Source: Ambrosia x helenae (Eukaryota > Streptophyta > Magnoliopsida > Asterales > Asteraceae). Taken from it: DNA of 64,000 nucleotides. The notes beneath the pieces were generated by a model. The model did not search any database and was not told the origin of the DNA. It saw only the letters and a program-made list of their open reading frames with translations. The DNA lies in the NCBI GenBank assembly GCA_030844895.1, contig CM061224.1:73354567-73418566 (forward strand), read 5' to 3'. Positions 42,920-54,760 of this stretch are shown in pieces (position 1 is the first letter of the stretch; every line of letters starts with the position of its first letter). The translations under genes were made by a program, and so were the position numbers.

Positions 42920-43760
42920 TGTTTTGTGATTTCCGGTAAGAGGATCATATCAGTTATTGAGAAATCTAATCACACCATTGATCTTTTGATTTATATTATC
43001 ATTAAAGACAATGTTTGATCCGGCAACTGCTGATATTGTTGTCCACATAAGCTCACATGCAGACTGTTGTGCAATGCTTTATACTGATACGGCTATTTAT
43101 AGTATAAACACAATTGTCTATGGTTCCCACACACACGACATACTCCCGTATCAAGGAATAAATGCACAAAGACTCATTGTAACATGTGATTATGCTTTCG
43201 TCATCTGTAATTTACAAGGTATGAGACACAGAGATGTACAGGTCAGCAACTCAATGCTACAAAGTAACTTGTGCACTCTACCAGGTTGAGGGCTAATATC
43301 AATCATGATTTGCATCAATGATAGGATACGATGCATTAGATAATCTTTGATTATCATTATACATTGAAAGTTCCTCAATTCGGTAACTTTAGGATTTGTC
43401 ATTAAAGATTTTTTATAAAGATACCCTGTCTGATCTAGGTCCGTAATGACTTACGACAGAAGAACAGATAGGCTATCCCCGGATAACTAATAACATAACA
43501 ACCCGAAACCTCCGAATTTTGTACAAAAACCCTATCAAACTAAATTACGATACTAAGACCATATGCCCATGAGGAGTTCATTCACATAACAATTCGTTTG
43601 ATATGTATGTATCAGGCACGCAGTAATAGGTCTACGAAGCCTATCAACACATCACACAGACTCAAACACACGCCTTATATTGCATTACACTTCTTTAGCA
43701 TGTGTCAGATCCCCACTGATGTACTATCATTTCCTCTTTTTCTCCTGGAAATCATTTTGG
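42920..43760 (-). other. Non-coding block conserved with the gag-only element
   Basis: Counterpart of 33170-33990, between pol and the internal promoter. It starts at a TTCCGGTAAGAGGATCATAT word and includes CATGATTTGCATCAATGATA, GATACGATGCATTAGATAAT and the GATAATC-TTT-GATTATC stem-loop. No coding potential on either strand. Confidence 0.7.
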
Positions 43761-43922
43761 GTTTTTCTAATTTTTATGGCTTTTTGACTTTTTCAATGTT
43801 TTTGGTTTTTCTAAAAATAAACTCCCCCTAAAATAAAAAAACATATTTTTGGGTTTTTGAATTTTTCTGGAAAAAAAAAACGGTAAAAACTAGAACTAAA
43901 AAGCGATAAACCGAGGTGATGA

Positions 43923-46900
43923 TCAGTCTTGTTTTTCTTTTATACCATTAGCTTTTAAAAGATATTCAAATCTTGATTTATCAAAAGCTTTGGTAAAAAG
44001 ATCTGCACGTTGATAATCAGTGTGGATTTTGACCATATCGATCAACTCTTTTTCATAACAATCACGGATAAAATGGTATTTAATCCGGATATGCTTAGCT
44101 TTTGAGTGATTGACTAAGTCTTTAGTTAATGCAATGGCGGCCTCATTATCATAGTAAATAGGGGTTTTAAGAAATTGCAAACCGTAATCAACTATCTGTT
44201 GTTGTATCCACAGAACTTATGAGCAGCAGCTTGAAGCTGAAACATATTCTGCTTCACATGTTGATAAGGCGACTGCAGTTTGTTTCTTGCATTGCTAGGT
44301 CATAAACCTGCTCCCCATAAGTGACATCCACAGCCGTTGTGGACTTGTTGTCTTTGTCACAGCCTCCCCAATCTGCATCACTAAAAGCAATTAGGTCAAA
44401 ATTATCATCATTAGGGTACCATAGTCCTCTTGATGGACTACCCTTCAGATATCTTAGGATCCGTTTGACAGCTGCTAAATGACTTTGTTTCGGCTTCGAT
44501 TGATAACGTGCGCAGAGACATGTGGCGAACATTATGTCTGGTCTAGATGCGGTGAGGTACATCAGAGATCCGACGATTGCTCTGTATGTAGAAGGATCAG
44601 TCAGCTCCCCCTTAGCGTCAACACCAATCCCATGATTAGGTTGTATCGGGGTATCCATCGGCTTCGAATCTTCCATCTGGAATCGGCTCAAGACGTCAGA
44701 TACGTATTTAGTTTGGTGAATAAAGATCCCCGTTGGTCTTTGGTCCACCTGCAAGCCTAGGAAAAACTGCATCTCTCCCATCGCACTCATTTCGAACTTT
44801 TCCTGCATAACCTTTTCGAATTCTCTACACAAAAGTTCATTTGTAGATCCAAAAATAATGTCATCAACATAAATCTGCACTAGAAGCAAGTCATCCCCTG
44901 TTCGTTTTGTGAACAGTGTGCAATCTACTAAACCTCGTTTGAATCCTTTGGATAGAAGATACGTGCTCAGCTCCTCATACCATTGCCGTGGAGCCTGGTG
45001 CAACCCATAGAGAGCTTTGTTAAGAACATAGACCCTATCCCGGTGGATAGGATCCTCAAAGCCTGGTGGTTGACCTACGTAAACTTCTTCCTTGACCACA
45101 CCATAAAGAAACACGCTTTTAACGTCCATTTGATACACCTTGAATTTCTTATATGATGCAAACGCTAGAAACATGCGAATTGCTTCTAAGCATGCAACCG
45201 GTGCTTAAATCTCGTTGTAGTCGATTCCTTCCACTTGATGAAAGCGTTATACGACCAGTCGAGCTTTGTTTCTAATAATCACTCCTCTGTCATCCTTTTT
45301 GCACTTGAACACCCATTTGGTTCCAATCTTTTTCCATCCTGGAGGTAAATCTGTTAGTGTCCACACTCCCAGTTTCTGAAATTGCAATAACTCCTCTTGC
45401 ATTGCCTCTACCCAAGCGTCATCCAAAAGAGCATCCTTGTATGTCCGCGGCTCAAACTGCGAAACATAACAAGCAAAAGACCAGTCATTCTGACAACCTG
45501 ATTTTTGAATTTTAGCATATAAAGCTAGAGCGCCAAGATTTTCTTGTGAGTTGGCATTCCTAAGTTGTCCTCTTGTCATAACACTGCTACCAGGATCACC
45601 AATAACTTGCTCGAGTAGGTGAATACGATGTATCCGAGATTCCGGATGATCAGGTACTTGCACTCCCGTTTGAGTAGTCAAATTCTCTGTACAATCCAGA
45701 TCATTACCCAAGTTGGATGATAAAGCACCATTTGGATTTGGGTTCACTGGAGGTGTCTCTGTAGCAAGATCTGGAACAGCTTCACTTGTGACATCATCAT
45801 CATCTTCCGATTCTGATGAATTGAGAGTTGTGGAAGCTTCTTGGAACACTTCTTCTTCAGCTGCAGGAGCGTTGGCATAATTAGAAGCTGTTTGAGGGGT
45901 TACTGTGATTGGACGCACTAACAGTGATGTTACTGCAGTTTCACACTCGTAGTATAATATTAATACAGCCTCTTCAACCAAGCTATCTAGATTGAATGAT
46001 TCAAAGAAGTCTTTATAATCAAACATCCAATCTGGACCGTTACCCTGTACATTCTGAGTATACCACTGAACTTCAACGTTAGCCCACTCCTCTACCTAAC
46101 GAGTTCGTTGGTTGAATACCCGTTTGAGCGGGGTTTCATACCCAACAAAGAATCCTTCTCCAGCTTTCGGTGCGAACTTCTCAGATGGATTAAGCATAGT
46201 ACACGGTGCTCCAAATGGTTCTAGATACTCTAAGTTCGGCTTTCGTCTGTTCAACAGTTCATAAGAAGTTTTTCCAAACTTCTTCACTGTTAGCACACGA
46301 TTCAATGTATAACATGTTGCGTAAATGGCTTCATTCCAGAACATTACTGGCAGATTGGAATCCGCAAGCATTGTTCTAGCCGCTTCAATTAGAGTCCTGT
46401 TTTTACGTTCTGCAACACCGTTCTGTTGAGGGGTATACGGAGCACTATATTCATGATGAATTCCTTTATCTTCACAAAGAGCATCCATCTGTGCATTCTT
46501 GAACTCCGTCCCATTATCACTCCTAATTCTCTTGATCTTCTGACCATAGACATTTTCTAATCGAGTGAACAGAACCTTCAGATTGTTAAACGTGTCGCTC
46601 TTATGATGCAAGCACATTACCCACGAGAATCTGGAATAGTCATCGGTAACCACAAGACAATACAATTCACCAGCATGACTTTTACGCTTGACTGGTCCGA
46701 ATAGGTCCATGTGCAAACGCTCAAGTGGCATCTCAACTGAATTTACTTTATTTGGTTTGTGGGACTGCGTGTGCTGCTTTCCTTTCTTGCAACTCACACA
46801 CTTGTCGTTCAAATGGAAATGTTTAACATTAACGACTTCGACAAGTTCATTCTTCACCAAATGGTTCATTTTTCTAAGGTGAATGTGTCCCATCCTCCTA

Positions 46901-47355
46901 TGCCACATAATGGATTATTTTTTAGTAGCATTGGAGAGGAAACACGTTACTTGGCCTTGGGTTGTCATGGCCTTTGGCATATCAAGAATATACAGATTAT
47001 TCACTCTCGGTGCTTTCAGCATTACCCACTCTTTTGGAAGTACGAAGCCTGGCTTGAGAATGTAGCAAGATTTGTCATCAAAGAATACAGAGAACTGTTT
47101 GTCGCAGATTTGACTGACACTAAGCAGATTATAGTCTATTTGCTTCACATATGATATCTTCTCAAAACTCAAGATACCATTACTCACACTACCCTCCATA
47201 GTAATGTATCCTCCTTTGTTCCCGGCAAATGCTACATATCCGCCATTGATGTTTCTAATGTCGAACAACATCGATAAATCCCCCGTCATGTGACCAGAAG
47301 CTCCACTGTCAACAATCCAAAGACTGCTAACAGGGCCAGCTAAAGCTCCCTGCAC
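43923..47355 (-). pseudogene. Copia-2 pol (protease, integrase, reverse transcriptase, RNase H)
   Basis: Protease: LWIVDSGASGHMTG just after 47355. GAG-pre-integrase: MWHRRMGHIHLRKMNHL and CVSCKKGKQHTQSHK. Integrase: HMDLFGPV, RSDNGTEF, NGVAERKNRTL (D,D,E complete). RT: AWVEAMQEEL, YQMDVKSVFLYG, YVDDIIFGST. RNase H: FSDADWGGCD, then after a frame change HSKAKHIRIKYHFIRD, ending TGA near 43923. Breaks are few: a stop near 46915, one near 46096, two near 45247-45205, and a rearranged frame near 44200-44330. It is clearly better kept than Copia-1 pol. Gag and Pol are in separate frames, as in Copia-1. Confidence 0.9.
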
Positions 47356-47551
47356 ACATCAAGTAAAAAGATTAGTTCTTTCGGGGGACCCAAGCATGCT
47401 TGGTCTTGGGTCTTTAAACATTTTGTTTCAATGATTCTTTATCACAAACACTTGAATTTGAATTGATCTTTTTCTGATCAATTAAATCCTTTTCATTCTC
47501 AGACTTCTCATGCACTTTTAAAGTCGAAGCACCTTGAGATCCCACTGGTGA

Positions 47552-50211
47552 TCAGAATTGTTCCGAACGTTTCAAGATCCGGATCTGAGATTTTGGAGTC
47601 TCAGTCGGTTTCTTTACTTCATTCTTGAAGGAAAGTTTCTTGTTTACCTTCTCTGATTTAACAGAGACGGGTCCAACTGTTGATTTAACTACAAGTTTTA
47701 ATGGTACCTTTTGCTTCTCAACAGTTGTGTTCACCACTGGCTTCCTAAAATGCTTTTCCATTGCGATCCAGTTACGACGATCATATGTCATCTGACAATT
47801 ATCCCTCTTTTGATAATAACGGCTTTGGTTGTAAAAAGGTGTTGGTTGAGGGACGGGCAGTGAGCAAGTAAATGTCCTCTCTCCCCGCACTTAAAGCATG
47901 CACGGTACTCCTCAAAGTTGTTCTTGGCATTCGACTTTGCATAAGTAATGATAGGATATTGGTCATCCACACACCTTCTTCTTAAACTCTCAGGAGTTGG
48001 GTCCTTTGAGTAAGTCGGCTCAAGAAAACTATTTGCCTTCTCCTTTGGCTCAATAAACTTTGTGACATGAACCTTTGGTTCTTTTGGAACATCCAAATAA
48101 ATTTTCTTCAAAATCTCTGGAGGTACATCATTTGTTCTCTCATGTTTTGGGAACCAAATAGTACTCTCTTGCCAAATTTTCTCAATCTTGGAGTAATCGG
48201 CAAACTTAATTGGATATTCCTCGTCAGAAATAATTTTATCGGATCCTTCCATCCGATAAAACACTTTGACGGGTTTGTCACTTTGTTCATTCTTTTCAAC
48301 CTGCTTAACTGATTGATTCACTCGATGAGTGTTAGCCATTGGATGAATAATCTGAGAAGGTGACACCGGTTCATTGGTGATAATGTGATTTTCAGCTGGA
48401 ATATCACTCACTTTCTCAATTTTATCTTCCTCAGAGTCAGAATCATCAGTTACAGCTGTCACACCCTCATCATTCAGTCCCAAAATAGGTCTAACATCGG
48501 AATTTGGATCTCCCACACTGGAAGTGTTAGACTCATCATCCGATGTAGAATCAGACTTAACTGAACTCTCCGGTGTTATTGAATGTAAAGTATGATTTTC
48601 AAACAACACTTGAGATGGGACGGCCTTGTAGTTTGCACTACTCGGTTGTGAAGGTTCCTCAATAATATGGTCAACAACATATGCAATATGTTTGTAGCTT
48701 TCAAGCTTCTTGTTGACTTTCTCAGCAAAGCACTTGATGGTTGCCATTTCAAGTTTAGTTTCTTCCAATTCATTGATGTAATTGTTAATGGCCAATTTTT
48801 TTAAAAATAGTGTTTTCTTAAGATCAGAAATGTCTTTCTTATAACCATCAAACACCTTATTGAATTCATGTGCTTCTTTTCGATACGATTGACAGTTGAT
48901 TCGAGCACTCTCGAGCTGAACCCTGAGTTGCTTATTATCCTCTGTCAATCTATTGCTACTAAACCATTATACGAAGCGACCATAGCAGATACCAAAGCAA
49001 CATGTTGCTGTGCAACTTCAATAGTGACATTGTTCAAATTTGATGTCTCCAACACAATTGGGCTTTGGTTTGGTTGACTTGGGTTAATTTGAGTTGGGTT
49101 CATTTGAGGAATGTTAGATTGTTGTTGGGTTTGGTTTAAGCTAGCTGAATAGCATGCAGCTTGTTGCATAGGTGAAAATGGTGGGATGTAAGTAGTAAGG
49201 TATGATGGTGGTGTGTAAGATGAGGTTTGAGCAAGATAGTTTATTGGGGTTTTGGTTGGTTCAACAATGCTTGAAACATAGGCTATGTGTGGAGCAACAT
49301 AACTACTAGAACTTGAACTAGTCAGAGATGAAGATGTACCACCATGATATAACTCTGGATTCTGAGGAACTTGTGCTCTTTTTGCTTTCCTCTTCTCCTC
49401 CATCTCTTTGTTCTCAAGCTTTTGAATGAATTCATTGATGGTCCAATACCGGTTTGCATCTTTCTCCTTAAGGACCTCAATATGTTGATTCCAGTATGGT
49501 GGTAATGCATCAGCGAACTTATCCACCAACTCAGACATAGGTATGTTGATCTCATAACTTGAAAGTTCAGTCAACAAATGGCAATACCTCGGAATCAACT
49601 CCTTCAATGTCTCATTACCCATATAACTAAAATTCTCGAACTCGTTTCTCAACTCCTACATTCTTAACTTCCTTGTTTTCCTATTCCGATCATGACGGTT
49701 CCTTAACATATCCCACAACTGCTTCGAAGTTGTACACGACCCGAACCGATGTAGAAGATCAGTGTTAATAGCCTGGGATAGTTGTGAGAACGCCTTCTTC
49801 TCCACCGCAAAATTTTTCTTCTCATCCTCAGCTAAGCTCTCTAATGGAATCGGTTCACCAGTGTTCTCCAAAACTGGAGCTACATACCCCTTAGCAATCA
49901 TTTGCCAAGCCTCAGTGCCTTCCATTCCCATTCCCTCCAAATCAATCTTGAACTTGGTCTTCCATTAGTTATAATCCACCATTTCCATCAGCTTTGGTGG
50001 ATGGCTCCCACTACCTGAAGATAAGTCATGAATTAGCGTAGAAATAGCATTGGTAGTTTGAGAGGGTACCGCAGCTACTGCAACTCCCCAATAATCAGCA
50101 ATGGGTTGTGGTGGTGGTTGTGCAACTTGTTGTGGCATCGAACTAGTCATCGCCAAGTAGTTGAGATGATTGACTAGTCGTCTTTTGAGCAGCTACCGAC
50201 CAAGGATCCAT
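47552..50211 (-). pseudogene. Copia-2 gag
   Basis: Likely start at ATG 50211 (MDPWSVAAQKTTSQSSQ) with a frame change into MAMTSSMPQQ (50156). The capsid half has FKIDLEGMGMEGTEAW, CTTSKQLWDMLRNRH and FENFSYMGNETLKELIPRY, a UBN2/gag-polypeptide pattern. A Gln/Asn/Ser/Pro-rich linker and a 1-base frameshift near 48950 lead to a coiled coil (MTEDNKQLRVQLESARINC) and an acidic region, then the knuckle CFKCGERGHLLAHC near 47895. The C-terminal half is homologous to the ORF of the gag-only element. Stops at 49965 and near 49656 interrupt it. Confidence 0.82.
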
Positions 50212-50326
50212 TGTCACTTACTGTTGTGGTGTTGTATTAGGTCGTGGTGTTGTTGGAAAGTTCCACATATCGTCTACAAAGTATAAAACACGAAACGATT
50301 AGAAAATTTTTCAAACAGTTTCTACT

Positions 50327-50610
50327 TTCGACCTTTTATCAGTAATCGTGGGGGCGAATGTGGATATATGTCCAAGTTCGACCCTTTCTGAAGACTCGAA
50401 GGTAGAATATGACAAACTCTTCTCACTTTCGACCAAATAAATCCTCTTTCGACCTCGCGATGGGTCGAATGTACACCAAGTGGTCAAATGAACAACAACA
50501 CACTAAAAATTTCTAGGTTCGACCGAAATAAACTCCACGTTCGACCTAAAATCTCCTGGTTGGACCTAAAACCCACACTCTCGACCGTTTCTCCCTAGGT
50601 TCGACCCTTT
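50327..50610 (-). repeat. TTCGACC word cluster in the Copia-2 leader
   Basis: About twelve copies of words such as CTTTCGACC, GGTTCGACC and GGTCGAATGT within 285 bases upstream of gag. The minus strand also offers an acceptor-like ACTTTGTAG near 50274 between this cluster and the gag start. Confidence 0.82.
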
Positions 50611-50879
50611 CATTTTGAACAACGGTTATTCTTTGAAAATCAATTATTTTGATCCAAAATTTTCAAATGATGAAATTTCATGATGTTTTGCAGGTTTTAC
50701 TTCGGAATTGATTTGGAACAGGTTTAATGAAGAGAATTTTAGATTTTATCCATGAAAACTAGTTCAAATCATTCAATATTCATCAATTTCAATTGTTCTT
50801 TGAAAACAGAAAAGTTTTGATCAAAATTGGGTCCAAATCAGCTCTGATATTATCAAATCGTAGTTGTTTGATCCTTATG

Positions 50880-50891
50880 GCTCTGATACCA
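50880..50891 (-). other. Copia-2 primer-binding site
   Basis: Minus strand TGGTATCAGAGC just inside the 5' LTR, complementary to initiator-Met tRNA. Confidence 0.88.
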
Positions 50892-50894
50892 CCT

Positions 50895-51411
50895 TGTATG
50901 TGAGGATCGAATTGTCAAAACAAAGACTATGATCAAACAAGTATATCAATTCAGATGCGGAATCCCTGAATCGATTACGAAATGATAATAAAACTAGCAA
51001 AACACACAAATCACTTTCAAAGATTTCATTTCATTGATAAACAAGTTGATAATCTTTATAATTTGATGTTTACAATGTTATAATCTAATATCAGACACAA
51101 AGAAACCCTAGGGAGAGAACACACTCAAAGGAGGGAAACAAAATGACCAAAAGTTAAATTTAAAATCTGATTCAGCCTTTATATAAGCCTGCACATTCGA
51201 CCAAACGTAAGGGCGAATGTACACCTTCGACCTTTCAAACAGGCGAATAAACACAATACATTACAAAACCTTCCTTCACCCTTTGAGCTTCTCCCTTCGA
51301 CCTTTAATCTCTACCCTCGACCATGTTATTTTCACCTTTGACCATTCGATATTGACAAAACAAAATTGTATTAGCAATTCAATAGCATTAGTCGCACTTC
51401 ATGTATCTACA
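50895..51411 (-). repeat. Copia-2 5' LTR (left edge sure, right edge estimated)
   Basis: The inner edge TGTATGTGAGG is fixed by the PBS. The outer edge is placed at ...TATCTACA (51411), giving a TGTA...TACA pair. It contains TATA and the word inverted repeat at 51178-51220, plus other TTCGACC words to 51350. No partner LTR exists to confirm the outer edge. Confidence 0.6.
51178..51220 (-). promoter_or_regulatory. Copia-2 LTR promoter
   Basis: Arms ACATTCG (51193-51199) and CGAATGT (51214-51220) with a 14-base spacer. On the minus strand TTATATAAA (51178-51186) follows within about 7 bases. Same order as the internal module at 42468-42510. Confidence 0.6.
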
Positions 51412-51749
51412 AATTTTTTTTTGACCGTTGCACTCAATCCCTTCTCCAACGGCTACTTTTTTTTAATAATATTAGTGACACTTGGCAGGCTCTGATTGGA
51501 CAAGAGAAGATTTCATCCACGTTAAATAATTCGCTGGGGAACCTTTAGCGCCGCTTTAAAGGGCAGGGGCGGTGTTTGGGGGTGAACGGGGCGCGAAAAT
51601 GCCCCTTTCACGCCCCATTCGCTAGCCACTACGCACGGTCTAACCTTGAAATGAGGGTAAAATAGTCATTGATACATTATTACATTTTAATCCCCTATCT
51701 TAGTTACACTTTAATCACTTAAACTTTACTTAACTTTTACTTATTTAAA
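51412..51749. other. Foldback-like GC-rich segment next to Copia-2
   Basis: 51545-51640 contains GGGCAGGGGCGGTGTTTGGG and GGGGCGCGAAAATGCCCC with CACGCCCC after it, able to fold. It resembles a GC-ended MITE, but matching terminal repeats and a TSD could not be set. No ORF. Confidence 0.35.
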
Positions 51750-51781
51750 CTAGGTGGTTTCAATATCGCGCGTTGCGCGAT
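51750..51781 (-). mobile_element. Helitron-like 3' terminus (minus strand)
   Basis: On the minus strand a perfect hairpin ATCGCGC-AAC-GCGCGAT (51765-51781) is followed 11 bases later by CTAG (51750-51753) and then T, the classic Helitron 3' end. The body would lie to the right, carrying the SEC16-like fragment on the same strand. A matching 5' end was not found. Confidence 0.6.
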
Positions 51782-52547
51782 TTGTTAACTCTGTGCAGAC
51801 TTGTTGTAGTACACAGTCGTCGAAATCAAATTTGATAAAACAGGCTTAGAAGTTGATCGACAAACAACATAACCATAGTCAAAACAAAAGTTAAGAAGTC
51901 CAACCTTAGTTAATACAAAAGTTTAAGAAGTTGATTCAGATAGACAATACAAGCCATAGTTAAAACAAAAGTTAAGAAGTCGACCTTAGTTGGAAATAAA
52001 GCCTAAGAGGGCGAATGACCCAACAAAAGTTAAAGAAGTCGAGCGACAATATGGCTACTTCAATGTGCATCGCTCACGGCTACAAAATATGTTGATTTGG
52101 AAGTAACATGGCCTTTTAGTTTTCTGTAGCTGTTCTTTTGGCCGCGCTTCCTGGGTCTGTGATTAAATGAAAGTGTGTCACACAACAATATAGTGTAAGG
52201 TTATAGGTTGGCAGAATGTTGTTTACCTTTAGTTTCAAACAGTGCACGCGTAGTAGTTGCGCCCTTCGATTCCTATGTGAGATAATGACGATGGTGTCCG
52301 ATTTGTAGATCGATGACGCGCCTTTCCAACAACAGATTGCTGCAAGTAAGAAACCTCTGATTTTTGATAAGTGGCATTAAAATCAGAAGCGAAGTCTATG
52401 TTGTTTACCCCTTCTGCATATGATGTCGCATTATAACTTTAAGGAACAAAGTTGACACAATCTCTTTCTTTCCGTTGTTAGTGAGGTTGGGAGGACCGAC
52501 CGACCCAGGTTTTCACGAGCATTGGCGGGTTCTGAAGTGCCTGTCAA

Positions 52548-52950
52548 GGGCGCTAGAGCATACCCCGGGGCATTGTCCAGTATTTGCATCATACTTCCAT
52601 CCAGGATAAAGATTCTCCCAGTATTGACTACTATTAGGTTCTTGACCACCCATTCCCTGGTCCCCTGTAGTGGCATACGCCTGGTCCGATTGAAACTGAT
52701 GTATGTACTGACTAACATCCTCACCCTGCAAGGAATTATCACTACACCGTTCAATTCACTATTAACAAAATTACCCTCTTTCCCTATCTGCTCAACCGAA
52801 GCATTTCCAAATTCATCAAAGAACCAGGGTCTTCCTCAAACGCATCCTCAACAGAAACCGAACCAAAAGCACTCTATTGCACCTCTTTAACACCATGATT
52901 CTGGTCCTCACTTTCTGTAGCATCCACCAGCTTATCCAACTCAATTGTAA
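52548..52950 (-). pseudogene. SEC16-like: SEC16 (ER export scaffold) gene fragment
   Basis: Minus-strand frames read LTIELDKLVDATESED, then VKEVQ-stop-SAFGSVSVEDAFEED, then SQYIHQFQSDQAYATTGDQG and SSQYWENLYPGWKYDANTGQ. The last segment is a hallmark of plant SEC16 proteins (a Y-W-E...YPGWKYD.NTGQWY block). SEC16 organises COPII coat assembly at ER exit sites. Here a TAG replaces an expected Trp codon, frames shift near 52740-52830 and the text breaks after NTGQ, so it is a non-functional piece. Same strand as the Helitron-like end at 51750, fitting gene capture. Only a few percent of the full gene is present. Confidence 0.62.
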
Positions 52951-52979
52951 GGTTGGTGTACCTGTTCAAAAATCTTTTT

Positions 52980-53200
52980 GAGTAGGCGCAAGAAACTGAA
53001 AAGTGTGCATCGTAATGTTAAAGATCGAATAGTATATCAAAATTCATGAAAAAAGTTTCTCGTTACTGCGCGTAATCACACAAGCTTTGCTTTGAGTAAG
53101 CGCAAGAAACGAAAAAGTGTGCATCGTAATGTTAAACATCAAATAGTATATCAAACTTCATGGAAAAAGTTTCTCGTTACTACGCGTAATCACACAAACG
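52980..53200. repeat. 114-bp tandem duplication
   Basis: Units start at 52980 and 53094 and share AAGTGTGCATCGTAATGTTA, ATAGTATATCAAA and GTTTCTCGTTACT followed by GCGTAATCACACAA. It adjoins the SEC16-like fragment; the first unit follows a likely exon-intron edge. Confidence 0.85.
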
Positions 53201-53205
53201 CATGG

Positions 53206-53959
53206 ATTGATGCCTGTGGTATGGGCTTCCTTTCAAAAACTGACACCACATACGCGGGACTCTTTGTTTACAAAACTATATTTGAAGCCAAAGGGTCAAT
53301 GAGAGAAAAAACATGGTTATAACAAAGTCAACCGGAACTGGGCATTACATACAATACCATATAAATACTTCTATGTCAAATTTTTTAAATACCTTGTAAT
53401 AACAGAGGTCCCCTTATCATGACGAAATGCAAGGTACTTGTAAATCAAGAAACCTACAGCAGGAGCTCTGTATTTTTAGTCGTTCTTATTACCTTGTCTA
53501 CTGTCTCTTTTCTTTCTAGCCCTATACATCACAAAACAAAGGCAACAAATGATGTTACCAAAAGTGGTGTTACATCAGCATCGTTAGCTATCCAAAGCAT
53601 GTATCTATCTAGTATTTATTGACTGATATTATGAGGAAAAAGAGTTAGGCACCTTAAAAAGAGGTTAACATCAAACCAAAAAAGCCTAGTAATATGACAA
53701 TTCGGAGTTGAATCAGCTGCAAGAACATATAAAGTCAACTGGGATGATATCTGAATTTTCGATGTTCACACATCTATTATTTATAAATATTAAATGTCAA
53801 TTGGTTCATATTTATAATATATATTTTTAAAACTAATCAACAATAAAATTAAGTTAATCGACTGATTACTAATATCATATTAAAAGTTGTGTAAGAAATA
53901 TACATGTCGGATACAAATTAAACCAAGAAGCCAAATATCGAAGATATGGATTCAGTAAC
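53206..53959. other. Non-coding region
   Basis: No supported gene. 53760-53900 is AT-rich. Left flank of the solo LTR; TSD ATGCG at 53960-53964. Confidence 0.4.
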
Positions 53960-54580
53960 ATGCGTGTTGGAATAATCTTGATTACGGGTTATTTACCGGT
54001 TGAGTACGGGTCAAGTTCGGGCTGTTACGGGTCACGGATCCAACATACGGGTCATGGATGATAGTTATGGATCATCATACTTGGTCCTTGGTTGCCCAGA
54101 AAAGTAGGAGTGCGTTGGGGAAGTGAACGTTGTGATATAAACGTTGGGAGAGAAGAAGTCTTACTACAACGGTCACTTGGATTGTTTAGTATAGTTTTTC
54201 ACCGAATCCGTTGGAAGTGTACGTTGTGGAAGCTACATTGTGACACCCGGCACGTTTAGGTTAATGTTTTATAAAACACATAAGTCTACCTTAGCAAAAC
54301 GTTTTCAAACATACTTAACTAGGTCAGTTGAGTCGTTATGATGGTTCCGGGAATCAACGGGAGTCGTTACAATGATCCACGGGATCATTGGGAGTCGGTC
54401 CATAACCATGTGAACACGGATTGGCGATTTGTAGAATTGACGGGTTTAACGCACACACGTAAATCTTGAGTCCCAGAAATTGGTGAACAGATGGGAACGT
54501 GTTAGTTATCATGCATTATGTGCTTACAATCATTATATGACTTGTCGGTATGTGAATACGTGTTTATATGTGTTAAAATA

Positions 54581-54760
54581 GCGATCACGTGTAATTGCAT
54601 GACATTATAGGTGATTACACGTTATTGCATGACATTATAGGTGATTACGCGTAATTGCATGACATTATAGGTGATTACGCGTAATTTCATGACATTATAG
54701 GTGATTACGCGTAATTGCATGACATTATAGGTGATTACGCGTAATTGCATGACAATAGGG
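54581..54760. repeat. 30-bp array in the Gypsy 5' LTR, six units
   Basis: Units GTGATTACGCGTAATTGCAT plus GACATTATAG start every 30 bases from 54581 to 54731. Each has the 12-base palindrome ATTACGCGTAAT. The 3' LTR has only two units (58973-59032), so the array changed by 120 bases after insertion. Confidence 0.93.

Larger units (their letters stand above)
38442..51411 (-). mobile_element. Copia-2: Copia retrotransposon with aORF, 3' end lost
   Basis: Transcribed right to left: 5' LTR 50895-51411, PBS 50880-50891, gag 50211-47552, pol 47355-43923, non-coding region with internal promoter, aORF 41718-38442. No 3' LTR or polypurine tract is found left of 38442, and the aORF stops short compared with Copia-1, so the 3' end was deleted. 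Reading frames carry several stops and frameshifts, but active-site residues of protease, integrase and RT are intact. LTR words and the shared non-coding block show kinship to the gag-only element. Confidence 0.85.

Noticed and set aside
51545..51640. hAT-type MITE
   Set aside because: CAGGGGCGG resembles a hAT end, but the other terminal repeat and an 8-bp duplication are missing.
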